Below are positions 24,773 to 33,266 of a stretch of DNA of 64,000 nt, piece after piece. Position numbers and translations under genes: made by a program. This stretch comes from Exiguobacterium alkaliphilum 12/1 (GTDB taxonomy: Bacteria > Bacillota > Bacilli > Exiguobacteriales > Exiguobacteriaceae). Where the stretch lies: contig NZ_JJMW01000058.1 in NCBI RefSeq assembly GCF_000714435.1, positions 58,609 to 122,608 of the forward strand, given 5' to 3'. Position 1 is the first letter of the stretch. Every line of letters begins with the position of its first letter. Under the pieces are notes generated by a model. That model was not told the origin of the DNA. It ran no database searches and saw nothing but the letters and a program-made list of their open reading frames with translations.

Positions 24773-24806
24773 ACAGCGAGCGCCCAGATGGGTGCTCGCT
24801 GTTTTC
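24773..24806. terminator. Bidirectional intrinsic terminator after nagZ
   Basis: A 14-bp stem (ACAGCGAGCGCCCA with TGGGTGCTCGCTGT, one G-T pair) then TTTTC, between nagZ and the convergent DegV gene. Confidence 0.85.
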
Positions 24807-24819
24807 GGTCGTCCATCGA

Positions 24820-25665
24820 TTACGCCTCGAAATACGCGACGACGAGGAGGCCGGGACCGGTGTGCGCTCCGATGGCCGAGCCGACAATCGTCTTCGTCAC
24901 GTGACGCGGCGTGACGTGTTCACGAAGCATCGATTCGAACTGGTCCGCCTTTTCAGGGTCGTCCCCGTGGCCGATAAAGACGTCCCCGCCTTCGATAATC
25001 AGTTTCGATTCGGTCATCCATTCCGTGATGCGACGCAACACTTTCTTATGGCCGCGAATCTTCTCGATCGGGACGAGTTTCCCGTCCTCGACCGTGAGGA
25101 GCGGGAGGATGGTGAGCAAGTCACCGATGAATGCGCTCGCTTTCGAGACGCGCCCGCCGCGCATCAAATATTCGAGCGATTCGACCGTGAACAAATGGCG
25201 AATCTTGCCGACGAGCGTCGACGCGTAGGCGACGGTCTCTTCGTATGTATGCTCTTGGCCGTACTCGGCGACCGTCTTGACGAACAGACCTTGCCCGACC
25301 GAGGCGGTACGCGTATCGAGAATATGGAACGGGCTGTCCGGGTATTCTTCTTTTAACGCGTTGCCGACCATGACGGCCGTCTGGTACGTGCCTGACAGTT
25401 CGCCGGAGAAGGCGAGATACAGGAACGGGATTTCCGACTCGAGATGTTGCCGGAAGCAATGCTCGAGGCGCGCGGCCTCGATTTGAAACGTCTTCGGCGT
25501 CTTGCCGGCACGCATCGCGGCGTACACGTCTTTCGGCTGAATCGTCTCGCCGTCTAAAAATTCTTCATTGTCGATGATGACACCGAGCGGTAGTAGTTCC
25601 AAGCCGTATTCGACGATTTGGTCTTGAGTCAAATCGGCGCCGGTGTCCGTGATGATTTTAAACAT
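24820..25665 (-). CDS. DegV family fatty-acid-binding protein (FakB-like)
   Basis: A 281-residue DegV protein. FKIITDTGADLTQDQIVEYG is the N-terminal strand and TDT/S-x-D motif; FLYLAFSGELSGTYQTAVM carries the fatty-acid carboxylate contacts; and the C-terminal VGSAIGAHTGPGLLVVAYF is the family end signature. In FakA-FakB systems such proteins present fatty acids to a kinase for phospholipid synthesis. It sits 4 nt after lipL with its GAGGAG inside the lipL end, so it is co-translated with a lipoate/acyl-transfer gene. Which DegV branch this is cannot be settled without comparison. Confidence 0.9.
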   Translation of the reverse strand: MFKIITDTGADLTQDQIVEYGLELLPLGVIIDNEEFLDGETIQPKDVYAAMRAGKTPKTFQIEAARLEHCFRQHLESEIPFLYLAFSGELSGTYQTAVMVGNALKEEYPDSPFHILDTRTASVGQGLFVKTVAEYGQEHTYEETVAYASTLVGKIRHLFTVESLEYLMRGGRVSKASAFIGDLLTILPLLTVEDGKLVPIEKIRGHKKVLRRITEWMTESKLIIEGGDVFIGHGDDPEKADQFESMLREHVTPRHVTKTIVGSAIGAHTGPGLLVVAYFEA

Positions 25666-25669
25666 GCGT

Positions 25670-26512
25670 TCACTCCTCTGTTAATTGGTGTTCGATGTCG
25701 CGAATCGGTTCATTTCGTTTCCACATCCGGTCGAGTTGCGCGGCGAGCATCTCTTGTTCGGCTGCGTCGAGCGTCCCTGACTTTAGCTCGCTGACGCTTC
25801 CGAGCACGTCGTACGCCCGTTTTAACACGTCTTGGACGGTGAGTGGAATCCCGAGCAACTCCTCGAGCGAGGCCATCGTCTCAGGAATGATGGCCGGATA
25901 CGTGTGTCGCGTCGGTTCACCTTGAATCGCGGCGTCATAAAAGTCGCGGATGAGGGCGGCGCGTTCGCTCCCGCTTTTACGGACGCTCAAATAAATTTGA
26001 ACGGCGACGCCACCGCGGACGCGGCGCTGCGAGATGCCGGCGAACTTCTTGCCTTCAATCGACAAATCGAAGCTACCGGGACAGTACGACCCGACGATCT
26101 CGCCGGCGACGATGGCGTCGGTCACGTCACGGAACATCTGTTGGATGAGTGACGTCATCGCCTCGTAGCCGCTGTCGATTTGAATTCCGTCATTCTCGGG
26201 TAAAATAAGAGATAAGTTCAATACATCTTCGTCAAGCACGACGGCAAGTCCTCCTGAATTTCGGACGACGGGGCGATACCCGCGCTCATGGAGCAGACGG
26301 ATTCCGTCTTTCAAGTGGGGAAGGCGCGCGTCTTGAATCCCGAGCACGACCGTGTTCAAATGGACCCAGGCGCGGAGCACCGCACCTTGGACTTTCGTCG
26401 AGGCACATAGCGTGTCGTCGGTCGCGAACGACTGCTCGGCTTGGAACATCGGACCGAGCGACGATTGGTCGATGAGGCGATAGGCCGGTTGGCGTAAAAG
26501 TGGATGGATCAT
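25670..26512 (-). CDS. lipL: Lipoyl/octanoyl amidotransferase LipL
   Basis: A 280-residue BPL/LplA-fold enzyme moving octanoyl groups from GcvH to the E2 subunits of 2-oxoacid dehydrogenases. YRLIDQSSLGPMFQAEQSFA at the start and GSYCPGSFDLSIEGKKFAG with catalytic Cys144 and Lys155/156 match B. subtilis LipL (YwfL, Cys147). AAAAGGA 8 nt before the ATG at 26512 rules out the longer frame with its 13 extra codons. It is upstream of the DegV gene in an operon. With LipM and LipA it completes the Bacillus lipoate relay. Confidence 0.92.
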   Translation of the reverse strand: MIHPLLRQPAYRLIDQSSLGPMFQAEQSFATDDTLCASTKVQGAVLRAWVHLNTVVLGIQDARLPHLKDGIRLLHERGYRPVVRNSGGLAVVLDEDVLNLSLILPENDGIQIDSGYEAMTSLIQQMFRDVTDAIVAGEIVGSYCPGSFDLSIEGKKFAGISQRRVRGGVAVQIYLSVRKSGSERAALIRDFYDAAIQGEPTRHTYPAIIPETMASLEELLGIPLTVQDVLKRAYDVLGSVSELKSGTLDAAEQEMLAAQLDRMWKRNEPIRDIEHQLTEE

Positions 26513-26618
26513 ATACATTAATTCCTTTTCAAAAGATAGTTTCCTGTTCATTATAGCATGGAGGGAACGACGCGCTGAAAGGCGAAATACATATTATTGA
26601 AACGTAGGGGGCAACGTC

Positions 26619-27914
26619 ATGTACACGTCACGAGGTCAATTGTCCGGGTCGAAAGTGTTCAAAGACCCGGTTCATCGCTATATTTACGTCTACGATCATC
26701 TCATCTGGGAGTTGATTAACACGAAAGAGTTTCAACGGTTGCGTCGCATCAAACAGCTTGGGACGTCATTTTTGACGTTCCACGGGGCCGAACATACGCG
26801 CTTCCACCATTCGCTCGGCGTCTATGAGATCGCACGCCAACTCATCGACCAGTTCCATGAGTATCCAGAGTGGGACGACCGCAATCGGGAGCTGTTGCTC
26901 GCGGCTGCGCTCCTGCACGACGTCGGTCACGGGCCGTTCTCGCATGCGTTCGAACACGTCTTCTCGGTGCGCCACGAAGTGTGGACCGAGCGCATCATCT
27001 TAGGCGATACGGAAGTGAACAAAGTGCTTTCGGAGATGGGAATCGGCTTCCCGGAAGAAGTCGCGGCCATCATCAACAAGACGCATCCGAACCGGCTGCT
27101 CGTCAACATGCTCAGTTCACAGCTCGACGTCGACCGGATGGACTATCTTCTCCGCGACGCCCATTTCGCCGGCGTCAGTTACGGCAAGTTCGACTTGGAA
27201 CGGATGCTTCGCGTCCTTCGTCCGGATGAAGATCAAGTCGTCGTCAAACAGTCGGGCATGCATACGATTGAAGACTATATCATGCGCCGCTATCAGATGT
27301 ATTGGCAGGTCTATTTGCACCCGGCGACGCGCTCGAGCGACTTGCTCTTGAAAGCTGTCCTCGAGCGGGCGCAAGAACTGTACGAGTCAGGCTACACGTT
27401 CAACATGGAGCCGCGCCACTTCCTTCCCATCTTCAACCGCGAAGACATGACGCTCGCCCATTACTTGAAGCTCGACGAGACGGTCGTCTACTTCTATTTC
27501 CAAGAGTGGATGGAAGAGGCGGACCCGATTTTGGCGGATCTCGCGAGCCGATTCGTCAACCGTCGCCTATTGAAGTATAAGAACTTCCCGGAAGCGAGCC
27601 GGGTCCGCTATATGGACCGTCTTAGACAGACGATGGAGACGATTGGCCTGCCGACGCGTTATTACTTGCTCGAAGACCAATTGAGCCAATTGCCCTACGA
27701 TTTATATAAAGGCCACGGCAACTACGAAGGGATTCTTCTACAGATGAACGATGGGGAGCGCCGCGAAATCTCGGAAGTGTCGATGCTCGTCCAATCGATT
27801 TTGAATTCACGCCAGTCGGACGAGAAGATTTACTACCCGGAGGACGTGCTCCTCAATTTGAAAGACCATGCTTCAGAAAAATCGTGGATGCTGTCAACGT
27901 TACGGGGGGACTGA
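26619..27914 (+). CDS. HD-domain phosphohydrolase, YwfO-like (dGTPase family)
   Basis: A 431-residue protein of the dGTPase/SAMHD1-like HD family and close in length to B. subtilis YwfO (433). The HD site is spread over HTRFHHSLGVYEIARQL, AALLHDVGHGPFSHAFEHVF and SSQLDVDRMDYLLRDAHFAG. YwfO hydrolyses nucleoside triphosphates in some Firmicutes. The start follows a GGGGGC-type site. Divergent from lipL with 106 bp between; the downstream transporter begins 22 nt after its stop, so they may be co-transcribed. Confidence 0.9.
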   Translation: MYTSRGQLSGSKVFKDPVHRYIYVYDHLIWELINTKEFQRLRRIKQLGTSFLTFHGAEHTRFHHSLGVYEIARQLIDQFHEYPEWDDRNRELLLAAALLHDVGHGPFSHAFEHVFSVRHEVWTERIILGDTEVNKVLSEMGIGFPEEVAAIINKTHPNRLLVNMLSSQLDVDRMDYLLRDAHFAGVSYGKFDLERMLRVLRPDEDQVVVKQSGMHTIEDYIMRRYQMYWQVYLHPATRSSDLLLKAVLERAQELYESGYTFNMEPRHFLPIFNREDMTLAHYLKLDETVVYFYFQEWMEEADPILADLASRFVNRRLLKYKNFPEASRVRYMDRLRQTMETIGLPTRYYLLEDQLSQLPYDLYKGHGNYEGILLQMNDGERREISEVSMLVQSILNSRQSDEKIYYPEDVLLNLKDHASEKSWMLSTLRGD

Positions 27915-27936
27915 CACCTGAAAAGGAAGTGACACG

Positions 27937-29523
27937 ATGGGGATCGCGACATTAATCGGAGGGATTGGGATTTTCCTGCTCGGCATGATGCTCTTGACGG
28001 ATACGCTGAAAAGCCTCGCTGGGGAGCGGCTCCGGCGCCGGCTCAATCAGTTCGCGGAAGGGCCGGTCGCGGGTGCCGTGCTCGGGGCGACGCTGACGAC
28101 GTTGTTTCAATCCTCGACCGTGACGACGCTCATGACGATCGGTTTTGTCAGCGCCGGCTTGTTGACGTTCGTGCAGGCACTGACACTCGTCATTGGGGCG
28201 AACGCGGGCAGTGCGACGACCGGGTGGATCGTGGCGCTCCTCGGTTACAACCTGGATATCCGCCAACTGTTCTTACCGCTCATCGGGGTCGGCATGGCGT
28301 TACGTTTTATCAATCGCCGGTTACGGCGAATCGGGATGTTGTTTGTCGGCATCGGGCTCATCTTTGTCGGGATCGGCACGCTCCAAGAGTCGATGCGCGA
28401 CGTCGTCACGTTCTCGCTAAACGAGTGGAACGCGGACACGCCTCTGCACCAGTTGGCCTTACTCGGAACCGGGCTCTTGATGACAGCAGTTTTGCAATCG
28501 TCGACGATTGGCCTCGTCTTGACGATGACGGCGCTCGCGACCGATACGGTATCACTGACGCAAGCTTGTCTGCTCGTCCTCGGGCAAAGCGCCGGGACGA
28601 GCCTTGTCGTCGCCATCGGCTCGATCGGGGGTTGGAAGTCGGCGAGACGGATCGTGCTCGCCCACGTCCTCATTCATGGGTCGATTTTAGTCATCGGTTG
28701 GCTGACGTTTCCGCTCTTGTTCGGAGTCGTCAACGAGGTGGCCGACCGGCTGAATTGGAATGAACTATTGCGGCTCGCCTTGTTCCATACGTCGTTTCAC
28801 TTGCTCGGGGTGTTGACGTTTTTGCCGTTCCACGAGCCGTTCAGCCGGCGCTTGTTGACGTGGATTCCAAGTCGGGCTGAAAAGCTGACCCGGTTCCTCG
28901 ACCCGAACATGTCGCGTATCCCGGCCGTCGCCCTCGAGGCGGCGAGACGGTCCTTGATTGAGATTGAACGGTATCTTGGCAACGAGACGCGCTTGTTGCT
29001 CGAGGAAGGACGAAAACGCGAAGATGAACTGCAACTCGTCGAAAAGACGCTCGGAGACGTCCGCGTATTCTTGAGCACGATTCAACTTGATGAATCGAAA
29101 GGACGAAACGATTACGGGCAGCATCTGTCGCTCCTTCATACGATTGACCACCTCGAACGTTGGCTTTTCGTCATGCGGGAAGTCGAGCCGAATGATGTGT
29201 TACGGGACACCGATTTCTTGGTCGCCCGTCAGCTCGTCTTGCATGAACTCGAACTCGTCGACGGGCTGAATCATCACACGCCGCCTGAGGAGTCGAGCCG
29301 ATGGAAGCGCGCTTCGAAACAACTCGCCGAGTACCGGAAAGCGCATCGAGCGGAGTTGCTCGAAGAAGCTGCGACAAATCAACTCGAGATGGAGTCGTCG
29401 ATTCGAAAAGTGCAGGCGCTTCTTTGGCTCGACCGGATCGGCTATCACGTCTGGCGGGCGACACGGCATTTGATTAAACCGACCGTGTCGAGTGAGCGGT
29501 TCGAAGTGAACTTGGAAGACTGA
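27937..29523 (+). CDS. Na/Pi cotransporter family protein with PhoU-like tail
   Basis: A 528-residue membrane protein (NptA/YjbB type). Two inverted repeats each carry the QSS motif (LFQSSTVTTLMTIGFVSAG near 60; LQSSTIGLVLTMTALATD near 187). After about eight to nine helices, a cytoplasmic helical domain from about residue 330 resembles PhoU. Such proteins transport phosphate with Na+, or export it. AAAGGAAGTGACACG lies before the ATG. It is followed by a strong 15-bp hairpin. Confidence 0.9.
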   Translation: MGIATLIGGIGIFLLGMMLLTDTLKSLAGERLRRRLNQFAEGPVAGAVLGATLTTLFQSSTVTTLMTIGFVSAGLLTFVQALTLVIGANAGSATTGWIVALLGYNLDIRQLFLPLIGVGMALRFINRRLRRIGMLFVGIGLIFVGIGTLQESMRDVVTFSLNEWNADTPLHQLALLGTGLLMTAVLQSSTIGLVLTMTALATDTVSLTQACLLVLGQSAGTSLVVAIGSIGGWKSARRIVLAHVLIHGSILVIGWLTFPLLFGVVNEVADRLNWNELLRLALFHTSFHLLGVLTFLPFHEPFSRRLLTWIPSRAEKLTRFLDPNMSRIPAVALEAARRSLIEIERYLGNETRLLLEEGRKREDELQLVEKTLGDVRVFLSTIQLDESKGRNDYGQHLSLLHTIDHLERWLFVMREVEPNDVLRDTDFLVARQLVLHELELVDGLNHHTPPEESSRWKRASKQLAEYRKAHRAELLEEAATNQLEMESSIRKVQALLWLDRIGYHVWRATRHLIKPTVSSERFEVNLED

Positions 29524-29588
29524 AAAACATCAAGTCGTCGCGCGTGTACAATGCCGGACAGGGCAGGGCGGCTGAAGCAAGGAAAACA

Positions 29589-29622
29589 GAGGAGCGTCGT
29601 CCCGGTAGGGATGACGCTCCTC
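29589..29622. terminator. Strong hairpin after Na/Pi gene, probable terminator
   Basis: A 15-bp stem (GAGGAGCGTCGTCCC with GGGATGACGCTCCTC, loop GGTA). No long T run follows on the plus strand (GATTC), so termination efficiency is uncertain. It lies between convergent genes. Confidence 0.6.
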
Positions 29623-29668
29623 GATTCAAAAGCATTTGAAGTTTTTCAGTGCCAATCGGGTGCGCGTA

Positions 29669-29857
29669 TTACTTCTTGTCCGCGTGCATGACACCGGCTT
29701 GGCCGTAATGCGTCGCATCCATCTCTTCGATGAAGACAGTGATGTTCTCTTTCGGTGCGTTCGTCGTCTCGGAGACGGCGTCCGTCACTTTCTCGATCAA
29801 GGCGCGTTTTTGCTCGAGCGAGCGTCCCGGTAACATTTTCACGGTCACGTATGGCAT
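29669..29857 (-). CDS. 4-oxalocrotonate tautomerase family protein (YwhB-like)
   Basis: A 62-residue tautomerase subunit. After removal of Met the catalytic Pro1 is exposed (MPYVTVKMLPGRSLEQKRAL). The arginine of the LPGRS loop and the C-terminal IEEMDATHYGQAG are as in the small 4-OT class, which forms hexamers. AAAAAGGAGGAATCGAT precedes the ATG. A single gene. Small 4-OT relatives in Bacillus ketonise dienols; the physiological substrate is unknown. Confidence 0.9.
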   Translation of the reverse strand: MPYVTVKMLPGRSLEQKRALIEKVTDAVSETTNAPKENITVFIEEMDATHYGQAGVMHADKK

Positions 29858-29923
29858 ATCGATTCCTCCTTTTTCTCGTACGCTTTTATTTTAGAGAATC
29901 GAGGCGCGCGAGGAAAGTAAAAA

Positions 29924-30703
29924 TCAATGGAATGCCGCTTCGACGATGTGCGATTCACTCGACTTCGACAAATTCTTATGCACGACACGTTCGGGTTTCG
30001 TCCGGAGCTCGTCTCGGAACGAGTTGGCCAGTTCGGCCTCGCCGATGACGACGAGCCCTTCCCAGTCGTGCGCGCCTTTCATCTGTTCGACCGTTTGGGC
30101 AAGGTCCCGGTAAAAGCGGTTCAAGTTCTCGGCGAGACGACGATCGAACTTATCGACTTGCGAGCTACTCGAAGCCATCCGGTCACCTGACGCCGTTCCC
30201 TCGAAGCGGACCCATTCTTCCGTCTCGGGATCGAATGCGAACGAGAAGGCGGCATCGACATGGCCAAGCGACGTGTCGAGGACAGTCACGTGATCGAGGT
30301 TCGTCAAGATGACGCCCGTCGACGGATACTTAGTATGCAACGCCTCGAGCGGTTCGAGCACCGGTTTCGTCTCCCAATGGAACGCCGTCTCGACGTCATG
30401 CTGTAAGTAGTATGACTCGAATAGGTTATTTTGTTCTGAGGCGAAGATGACGAGGCTGCGGGTGAGATCGTTCCGGTGTTTGCCAAGCTCGTCTTCGACT
30501 TGTTTGCGCAACTTTTTGAAGCTCTTCAGCTGCGTCGCATCCCCGGACGCCTCTAAGTATTCGCCGATGCGTTTCAAGCCGTTCTTCAAATGGATATTCC
30601 AGTCGCCTTGTTGGTTCGGTCCTGTATTCAAATAAACGGACAAAACGCACTTGTCCTTGCATTCGACATCACGTAAACGTTTCAAATCACTCGCTAATCC
30701 CAT
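29924..30703 (-). CDS. VLRF1-type bacterial aeRF1-like release-factor family protein
   Basis: A 259-residue cytoplasmic protein. The N-terminal LSVYLNTGPNQQGDWNIHLKNG and the mid TGVILTNLDHVTVLDTSLGHVD are typical of bacterial proteins related to archaeal/eukaryotic release factor 1 (baeRF/VLRF1 groups). The C-terminal domain (VDKFDRRLAENLNRFYRDLAQT.., GLVVIGEAELANSF) matches the eRF1 domain 3-like part. Such proteins are thought to act in ribosome rescue or stress. The start is the ATG at 30703, 7 nt after AAGGAGG; an ATG 6 nt further upstream is too close to it. Single gene. Confidence 0.75.
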   Translation of the reverse strand: MGLASDLKRLRDVECKDKCVLSVYLNTGPNQQGDWNIHLKNGLKRIGEYLEASGDATQLKSFKKLRKQVEDELGKHRNDLTRSLVIFASEQNNLFESYYLQHDVETAFHWETKPVLEPLEALHTKYPSTGVILTNLDHVTVLDTSLGHVDAAFSFAFDPETEEWVRFEGTASGDRMASSSSQVDKFDRRLAENLNRFYRDLAQTVEQMKGAHDWEGLVVIGEAELANSFRDELRTKPERVVHKNLSKSSESHIVEAAFH

Positions 30704-30858
30704 AATCATTCCTCCTTAAAATTTGTGTCTCTTAGTCTGTATCCTACTTGCCCTCCACATAAACGCTAGAGACGGTGGGAAATCGTGAAAAATCAGGTGC
30801 GAAACGTATAGAAACGGGGTAAGGAACAAGACAGACTTGACGTAGGAGGAAACGATAT

Positions 30859-31713
30859 ATGAAATGGAAGGGCAGACAGGCGAGCCGGAACGTGGAGGAC
30901 CGACGCGGACAACGGGTCGGAGGGAAAGGCATTGCCGGCATCGGTGGTGGTTTCGGTCTCATCTTGGTCATCGTGTTCACGCTCTTGAACGGCGGCAACC
31001 CGGCCGACATCGTCAACAACATCGGATTGAATGAACCACAATCAGCTGAAACGTATCAAGGATCGGCCCGGGAAGAAGAAATGGCCGATTTTGTCTCGGT
31101 CGTGTTACGAGACACGGAGGAAGTATGGACCGACATCTTCGCCGAGAACGGACTCACGTATCGAGAACCGACGCTCGTCCTCTTCACCGGACAAGTCGAA
31201 TCCGCATGCGGCATCGCCGGTTCCGCCGTCGGACCGTTTTACTGTCCGGGCGACCAGAAACTGTACATCGATTTGAGTTTCTATGACGAGCTGAGCCAGC
31301 GCTTCAACGCGCCAGGCGACTTCGCGATGGCCTACGTCGTCGCCCACGAGGTCGGCCATCACGTCCAGACGCTTCTCGGGACGACGAACGAGATTATGCC
31401 GCTCCGAAATGAGATGAGTGAGGCCGAATTCAACAAATACTTGGTCCGGTTCGAGCTTCAAGCCGACTATTACGCCGGGGTGTGGGCGCACCACGCCCAA
31501 GGGATGGGCTATCTCGAGGCCGGTGACTTTGAAGAGGCGATGAACGCGGCCCATCAAATCGGGGACGACACGCTTCAAAAGCAAGCACAAGGATATGTCA
31601 CGCCGGACTCGTTCACGCACGGGACGTCGGAGCAGCGGAAACGTTGGTTCGAAAAAGGGTTCCAAAACGGGACGATTCAAGGCGGGGACACGTTCAACAC
31701 GAACAATCTATGA
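30859..31713 (+). CDS. Neutral zinc metallopeptidase (YpfJ family)
   Basis: A 284-residue protein of the Zn_peptidase (DUF/YpfJ) family. The N-terminus is basic and Gly-rich (RRGQRVGGKGIAGIGGGFG), then one transmembrane helix (GLILVIVFTLLNG, about 33-46), then an outside catalytic domain with SACGIAGSAVGPFYCPGDQ, the zinc site VAHEVGHHVQTLLG and ELQADYYAGVWAHHAQ supplying the third ligand. Length and motif order match the family. TAGGAGGAAACG lies upstream. The function in the envelope is not established. Confidence 0.9.
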   Translation: MKWKGRQASRNVEDRRGQRVGGKGIAGIGGGFGLILVIVFTLLNGGNPADIVNNIGLNEPQSAETYQGSAREEEMADFVSVVLRDTEEVWTDIFAENGLTYREPTLVLFTGQVESACGIAGSAVGPFYCPGDQKLYIDLSFYDELSQRFNAPGDFAMAYVVAHEVGHHVQTLLGTTNEIMPLRNEMSEAEFNKYLVRFELQADYYAGVWAHHAQGMGYLEAGDFEEAMNAAHQIGDDTLQKQAQGYVTPDSFTHGTSEQRKRWFEKGFQNGTIQGGDTFNTNNL

Positions 31714-31719
31714 GTCGAG

Positions 31720-31746
31720 GGTCGGGCGGATGCTCGGCCTTTTTTG
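31720..31746 (+). terminator. Intrinsic terminator after metallopeptidase gene
   Basis: Stem GGTCGGGC/GCTCGGCC (two wobble pairs) with loop GGAT, then six T. Confidence 0.78.
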
Positions 31747-31753
31747 ATTGCGG

Positions 31754-31783
31754 TTGGCTTGTATTGAAAGAATCCGCTATCAT
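31754..31783 (+). promoter_or_regulatory. Promoter of the murR operon
   Basis: TTGGCT (31754-31759) and TATCAT (31778-31783), 18-nt spacer, 38 nt before the murR ATG. Confidence 0.45.
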
Positions 31784-31820
31784 TAGAACAAGACACCAGT
31801 AGCAGGAAGGGGATGACCGG

Positions 31821-32669
31821 ATGGAATCCTTACTTAAGAAAATCGAACTCGCCTTGAGCGAGATGACGTCCGTCGAGAAGAAAATCGCGGACTATATTTT
31901 GACGCACTCGACACTCGTCCCGAACATGACGACGAAAGAGCTCGCGCAAAAGACCGACGTGTCGGAGGCGAGCATCGTCCGCTTCGCGCGTGTCGTCGGC
32001 ATCGACAGCTTCAAAGCATTCAAGCTCGCGCTCGTGAAAGACTTGGCGATTACCGAGACGACGTTGACTGACTTCAATGTGCTCCAACAAAAGGACACCC
32101 CGTACGACTCGTTCCAAAAAGTCATCCATGTCAACAAGATGGCCATCGAGGCGTGTGCCGAGGCGATGGACAAGCGCGAGCTCGAGCACGCAATCGATAC
32201 GTTCGCCCGTGCCAACCGGGTCGTCTTCTACGGCGTCGGTGGTTCGTCAACGGCAGCCTATGACGCGCAGTATAAGTTCACGAAGCTCGGCTACGCCGCC
32301 CAGACGTCGCAAGACTTTCATTACATGTTATCGCTCATCCCGCACCTCGGACCGACCGACGTCTTCGTCGCCATCAGCACGTCAGGACGGACGAAAGACG
32401 TGCTCGAACTCGTGCGCTTCGCGAAAAAACAAAACGTCCCTGTCGTCGCCATCACCGATCTCGACAAGTCACCGCTCTACCGCGAAGCCGATGTCCGGCT
32501 CTGCACGCCGAACGTCGAGCGCGACTTTAGAATCGCGAGCATCGCCTCACGGATGACGCAACTGACGATCGTCGACACGCTCTACATGGGTCTGCTCCAC
32601 CGAAAAGGAGAAGGGCTCATCGACAAGTACGCCGAGGCACGCGACGAGATGGTGAAATTGCGGCGATGA
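31821..32669 (+). CDS. murR: MurR/RpiR family regulator of MurNAc use
   Basis: A 282-residue regulator with an RpiR-type helix-turn-helix (TTKELAQKTDVSEASIVRFAR, about 37-57) and a sugar-isomerase (SIS) domain (VVFYGVGGSSTAAYDAQYKF; PTDVFVAISTSGRTKDVLEL). SIS domains of this family bind phosphosugars, MurNAc-6-phosphate in MurR. It is the first gene of murR-GNAT, followed after a terminator by murQ-murP-mupG, which it probably controls. Confidence 0.85.
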   Translation: MESLLKKIELALSEMTSVEKKIADYILTHSTLVPNMTTKELAQKTDVSEASIVRFARVVGIDSFKAFKLALVKDLAITETTLTDFNVLQQKDTPYDSFQKVIHVNKMAIEACAEAMDKRELEHAIDTFARANRVVFYGVGGSSTAAYDAQYKFTKLGYAAQTSQDFHYMLSLIPHLGPTDVFVAISTSGRTKDVLELVRFAKKQNVPVVAITDLDKSPLYREADVRLCTPNVERDFRIASIASRMTQLTIVDTLYMGLLHRKGEGLIDKYAEARDEMVKLRR

Positions 32670-33130
32670 AGCTCGCGTCGTATAAAGCGGCGGACCGTGC
32701 GCGTCTCGAGGCGTTCCTTCGCCGGCAACAAACGTTCGCTGCCTTGAGCGGCCAGACAATCGATGCGTTTAGCGAAGAGAACGTTGCGGACTTCGAGGCG
32801 GACGGGACGATCAGCTTGCTCGTGGAAGCAGACGCTGAAGTGATCGCCGTCGTCGACTTGTTGAGACGGCATCCGGTCGACGGCTCGCTCTGGATCGGTC
32901 TGTTCGTCGTCGACGAACGATACCACGGCAACGGAATCGCACAATCGCTTTATGAACAACTTGAGCAAGAGCAGATGCTTCCTTTTCACTCGGTATTCCG
33001 GCTCGGCGTCTTGCCACATAATGAACGGGCGTATCGTTTTTGGCAACGCCAAGGCTATGTGTACGAGAAAGAGTCCGTGACGGCACGAGGCGACCACGTC
33101 CACGTACTCATCAAGACAATCTGTCCGTAA
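32666..33130 (+). CDS. GNAT family N-acetyltransferase in murR operon
   Basis: A 154-residue acetyltransferase. LFVVDERYHGNGIAQSLYEQ is the acetyl-CoA loop (R/Q-x-x-G-x-G/A) and NERAYRFWQRQGYVYEKE the C-terminal element. It overlaps murR by 4 nt (ATGA) and is followed by a terminator, so it is co-translated with the regulator. Acetyltransferases occur near amino-sugar loci, but no substrate can be assigned from the sequence. Confidence 0.82.
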   Translation: MKLASYKAADRARLEAFLRRQQTFAALSGQTIDAFSEENVADFEADGTISLLVEADAEVIAVVDLLRRHPVDGSLWIGLFVVDERYHGNGIAQSLYEQLEQEQMLPFHSVFRLGVLPHNERAYRFWQRQGYVYEKESVTARGDHVHVLIKTICP

Positions 33131-33160
33131 ACTCGACTGGTGAACAGTCGGGTTTTTATT
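33129..33160 (+). terminator. Intrinsic terminator between murR-GNAT and murQ
   Basis: An 11-bp stem (AAACTCGACTG with CAGTCGGGTTT, one G-T pair), then TTATTT. Confidence 0.82.
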
Positions 33161-33175
33161 TAGAAAAAAATGTAA

Positions 33176-33190
33176 TGAAACTTTATTTCC
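33176..33190. promoter_or_regulatory. Candidate RpiR/MurR operator upstream of murQ
   Basis: TGAAACTTTATTTCC is a GAAA-N5-TTTC dyad, close to the TGAAA...TTTCA sites of several RpiR-family repressors. It lies 20 nt upstream of the murQ -35 box. Confidence 0.35.
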
Positions 33191-33209
33191 TTATTTTTTT
33201 TAAATAAGT

Positions 33210-33237
33210 TTGACTTTAAATTTCAAATTAGTAAAAT
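33210..33237 (+). promoter_or_regulatory. Promoter of murQ-murP
   Basis: TTGACT (33210-33215) and TAAAAT (33232-33237), 16-nt spacer, in an AT-rich stretch. Confidence 0.55.
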
Positions 33238-33266
33238 GGACGTATAGAGAAGAAAGGATGGTGGCG

